Source: Lonicera japonica (taxonomy: Eukaryota; Streptophyta; Magnoliopsida; Dipsacales; Caprifoliaceae). From it: 64,000 nucleotides of DNA. Position 1 is the stretch's first letter. The number at the start of each line of letters is the position of its first letter. The notes under the pieces were generated by a model that saw nothing but the letters and a program-made list of their open reading frames with translations, was not told the DNA's origin and did not search any database. A program made the position numbers and the translations under genes. The stretch covers positions 18,631,839-18,695,838 of the forward strand of contig CM038465.1 in assembly GCA_021464415.1 (NCBI GenBank), written 5' to 3'. Shown in pieces: positions 61,069-64,000 of this stretch.

Positions 61069-62325
61069 ATGTCTTCTTATCGCACAAAATCTGATTTTTC
61101 TTATGTCAATGCTCGAGATGCTTTGATATCTTCCGAAAATGGTCTGAACTTTGGTGCCTTTAGTCCTTTAGCGGGCTGGTGCCATCGTCCCGTCGATTTT
61201 TCCTTTCTGTTAGGTGCCTTGTATTTCTGGAGTCCTGGGGACCATCTCTTCCGCTTTGGACTGGATGAGCTCTGCCCGACCTATGAAGAGTTCTCCTGGC
61301 TGCTACGTTCTGACGTTCGTCTCCCAATGGCAATTCCCATAGAAGAAATCGGTCCCCGAAACATGCTAATTGCTCTGTTAGCCATTCCCCAGGCGGCCTG
61401 TGATGGTTTCATTGCTGACGGACTTCTTGACCTCCATAAAATGGTGAGGTTCTTTCATCGTTATGAAGATAGGGCCTCTTACGGCATGGGGCGTACTGCA
61501 GCGGCCCTGATTTGCCTGGTTTCTGATATGCTACTGGTGACGGGTTCTTCCCGTGTTGATCCGACTATCCTGAGTCTGATTTACCAGGCTAGAAATGGGG
61601 AGTCTATAGTGCCGATCGTTCTTGCAGAAACCCTGAATGGTCTGGATGAGGTTCATCGGGGGACTTCACCCTTTTTTCGGGGGAGTCCGCGTTTACTATA
61701 CATGTGGCTGCTGGAGCACTTTCGATCGGTGGGTTTCAACGGAGTTCGGCTCGATAATCCTACTCATTTCTTCCATCGACCTCTTTTTGGTGCTTTGACC
61801 ATGTCTTCCTCTGATTGGACGGTGTGGTTTTCGGAGAACTTTCGCGCTATCCGGTGGAACATTCCTTGGTGGAAACTGAGGGCGATGGTACTTAGCACTA
61901 GTGGACAGAACTATGTTCGGCTCCGCGGGCTCTGGTTTACTTCCTTTTATCTCCCCGGACGTCTTCTTTGGCAGTTTAACATTCCTCAAGAGGTTTCTCT
62001 TGGTCTGAACAACTTCTCTTCTGAGTCTAAATTTGTGACCCCGCATGTTTCTTTATCGGTAGAGAGGATGTGGCGTGCTCGACTGACTCGTCAGTTCAAC
62101 TATGCCCGTTTTGGTATTACCCGACCCCTCCGGGCTGATATTATCCGCTCTTGCTGGCAATCTCTGGAAGGAGAACTGATCCACGACCCCTTTCAAATGG
62201 AGTGGTTCCGGTTCATGGATACGGAGGCTACTGATGATAACATTGTTTTTGCATATCAGATTTTGGACGAAGCTCGGATCGACTTGGCTACTGAGGACCC
62301 AGTGTGGCCAACCCCTAGGGATTAG
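61069..62325 (+). CDS. DUF7745-like protein, antisense accessory gene of the gypsy element
   Basis: 418 codons, single exon, no stop or frame shift, from ATG 61069 (just downstream of TATA 61022 and a short leader) to TAG 62323-62325. The pattern FSFLLGALYFWSPGDHLFRF, then LDELCPTYEEFSWLL, then PIVLAETLNGLDEVHR with RLLYMWLLEHF, then LRGLWFTSFYLPGRLLWQF, resembles the plant-specific DUF7745 family, common in and near retrotransposons. The molecular function of that family is not established. No signal peptide or membrane segment is obvious. It is convergent with pol, whose end is 226 bp away, and shares its promoter palindrome with the PMD gene and the LTR. Confidence 0.78.
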   Translation: MSSYRTKSDFSYVNARDALISSENGLNFGAFSPLAGWCHRPVDFSFLLGALYFWSPGDHLFRFGLDELCPTYEEFSWLLRSDVRLPMAIPIEEIGPRNMLIALLAIPQAACDGFIADGLLDLHKMVRFFHRYEDRASYGMGRTAAALICLVSDMLLVTGSSRVDPTILSLIYQARNGESIVPIVLAETLNGLDEVHRGTSPFFRGSPRLLYMWLLEHFRSVGFNGVRLDNPTHFFHRPLFGALTMSSSDWTVWFSENFRAIRWNIPWWKLRAMVLSTSGQNYVRLRGLWFTSFYLPGRLLWQFNIPQEVSLGLNNFSSESKFVTPHVSLSVERMWRARLTRQFNYARFGITRPLRADIIRSCWQSLEGELIHDPFQMEWFRFMDTEATDDNIVFAYQILDEARIDLATEDPVWPTPRD

Positions 62326-62550
62326 TTTCTTTTGTATTGTTATGTCTCCTTTGTAACCTTTGGTGTTCTGAACCACCTTTTAATAATAATATATAAGGGA
62401 TTGCTTGTGGGAAATAAATTTATTTACAAAGTTTAAACCGGGCCTGAAGTCACCTCTCAGGTTGCCTACGTTCCCCTTTTTGATTTTTACAAAGAACAAA
62501 AAGTTTTGAGTTGGGGCTCAGGTTTACGTAGTTCTTATTACATGCCACAC
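62326..62550. other. Spacer between convergent genes
   Basis: AT-rich with taataataatat (about 62382), a possible polyadenylation signal region for the plus-strand gene. No gene. Confidence 0.5.
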
Positions 62551-64000
62551 CTATTGGTGATACTTCTTCAGTCGATCCATGTTGACTGGTGAATGTAGTA
62601 ACTGCCCATCCAAATCAGTGAGTATAGTGGCACCTCCTGTATCGATTTTTTTGACGATGTACGGCCCTGTCCACTTCTGTCCGAACTTACCCCTCAGATC
62701 TCTGGCTGGTTCTCGAATTTCTTTTAATACGACATCGTTCTCATTGATACCCCGAGTCTTCACCTTCTGGTTAAATGCTCGAGCGATTCTCTTCTGATAC
62801 CCTGATGGTGGTACGCGGCTTTCAATCTCTTTTCATCTAGTAGGGCTAGCTCGTTATAACGTGCTTGGACCCACTCTAGTTCATTGACCTGATTTTCTAG
62901 CATTACCCTGAGGGAGGGGACTTCTAACTCAACAGGGAGGACTGCTTCCATCCCGTATGTAAGAGAGAACGGGGTTGCCCCGGTGGAGACCCTCTCGGTG
63001 GTGCGGTATCCCCACAATGCATAAGGTAATTTCTCTGGCCAGTCTCGACAGGTGTCGGTCATCTTGCTTAGGATATTCTTCAAATTTTTGTTGGCGGCTT
63101 CAACTGCCCCATTGGTTTGTGGCCTGTATGGCGAAGACCTGTGTCTGGTAATACCGTATTCTTCCATGACGGTATTAGCTTCTCCTTCGAAGTGGGTGCC
63201 GTTATCTGAGATGATCTCGTGTGGGACCCCATACCGGCAAACAATATTCCTTTTGATGAATCGGGCTACTTTTTTGGCATCTAGGGTCTGGTAAGACTCG
63301 GCTTCTACCCATTTGGTGAAGTAGTCGATGGCCACTAGTATGAATTCATGGCCGTTGCTGGCTTTGGGCGAGATCTTCCCAATGATGTCGATTCCCCAGG
63401 TTGCGAAAGGCCAGGGAGCAGTCATGGTGTACAACTCTTTTGGAGGAAGCTTCTGGGATTTAGCATAAATTTGGCACTTGTGACAACGGCGTATGTGGTT
63501 AGCGCAGTCGGTTTGCAGGGTAGACCAGAAATAACCTTGTCTGATGATTTTGCGGGCAAGTGTATGTTCGCTCATATGAGGTCCGCAATCGCCCCCATGT
63601 ATTTGATCCATCATTCTGGCTGATTCTTCTTCGGTGAGGCATTGAAGATGAGTCCCGTCGTAGTTCCTTTTATACAATCTTCCGGCACAAAGTATGAACC
63701 CCGATGCTAATCTTCTGAGTGTGACCCGTGTTTTCTTGTCTGTTTTCTCAGGATATTGATGGTTCTTCAGCAGGTTCCAGATATCGTAAAACCAAGTGGT
63801 CGAATCCTCTTCCCCTTCATTTTCTACCACCAAGGCTGTGCAGTGTGCTGGTTCTGACTTCTTTTGCACCGTAAGAGTTATTTCTTTCATTCCTTCTGGG
63901 ATATCGATCATAGATGCCAGGGTTGCCAGTGCGTCAGCAAAACTGTTCTGAGACCTGGGGAGATAGTAAAATTCCGTATGCTTGAACTTTCCCGCGATAT
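62551..64000 (-). pseudogene. Gypsy pol, RNase H end and integrase, partial and frame-shifted
   Basis: The frame is open from the window edge: FADALATLAS is the end of RNase H; then the integrase zinc finger (HGGDCGPHMSEH...CHKC); and the catalytic core with TWGIDIIG, ISDNGTHFEG and GAVEAANKNLK supplying D, D, E. The core inserts the DNA copy into the chromosome. The C-terminal part (LRGKFGQKWTGPYIVKKIDT) is in another frame: one base is lost or gained near 62800-62806. The protein ends at 62551, with no chromodomain seen. The N-terminal parts of pol are outside the window. Confidence 0.9.

Larger units (their letters stand above)
53065..64000 (-). mobile_element. Ty3/gypsy retrotransposon, 3' portion, with two antisense accessory genes
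   Basis: Order on the minus strand from the right edge: end of RNase H, integrase (to 62551), antisense DUF7745-like gene, antisense PMD gene, a 45-bp minisatellite region, and the 3' LTR (54669 to 53065). The 5' LTR, gag and most of pol lie beyond the window. Extra frames between integrase and 3' LTR, often antisense, are a known habit of the Tat group (Ogre, Grande, Retand), and some of them carry domains otherwise seen in DNA transposons. Lineage here is inferred from that layout and needs reverse-transcriptase sequence. Confidence 0.82.

Overview
The window is nuclear DNA from a flowering plant, most likely a eudicot. It is AT-rich, carries an intron-split NB-ARC/LRR gene of the TIR-type class (a class missing from grasses), and is otherwise mostly nested transposable elements. 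I see no rRNA, tRNA or CRISPR array.

Layout. 1-5.0 kb: a TIR-class NB-LRR immune receptor gene in four visible exons (NB-ARC, linker, LRR, post-LRR); no TIR exon is visible in the window. 5.9-6.4 kb: remnant of a copia-type LTR. 6.4-11.7 kb: a complete but dead Ty1/copia element on the minus strand with 224-bp LTRs and an ACATC target duplication. 11.7-17.9 kb: AT-rich spacer. 18.1-22.5 kb: two LTR fragments in opposite orientation around a 100-N assembly gap.

23.1-51.6 kb is a very large inverted duplication. Two arms of about 7.74 kb (23147-30887 and 43848-51579) face each other across a 13-kb spacer. Each arm holds tandem miniature retrotransposons (TRIM), a 2347-bp solo LTR, and a DNA-transposon-like segment carrying one captured exon of a protein disulfide isomerase. 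The spacer holds a broken MULE transposase gene fused to an OTU-type cysteine protease. That gene is split inside its SWIM zinc finger by an 8.8-kb non-coding LTR element (2.6-kb LTRs, GATAC target duplication).

53.1-64.0 kb is the 3' part of a Ty3/gypsy element on the minus strand: RNase H end, integrase, and a 1605-bp 3' LTR. Between integrase and LTR it carries two genes on the opposite (plus) strand: a five-exon plant mobile domain (PMD) gene and an intact 418-codon DUF7745-like gene. Three TATA boxes, one for the LTR and one for each antisense gene, each have the 12-bp CpG palindrome TGTCGCGCGACA just upstream. I count 15 copies, 11 of them perfect, mostly spaced 20-23 or 30-34 bp apart. 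I read this as one element-wide regulatory module that links retrotransposon transcription to its two accessory antisense genes. It is the best candidate here for an undescribed system.
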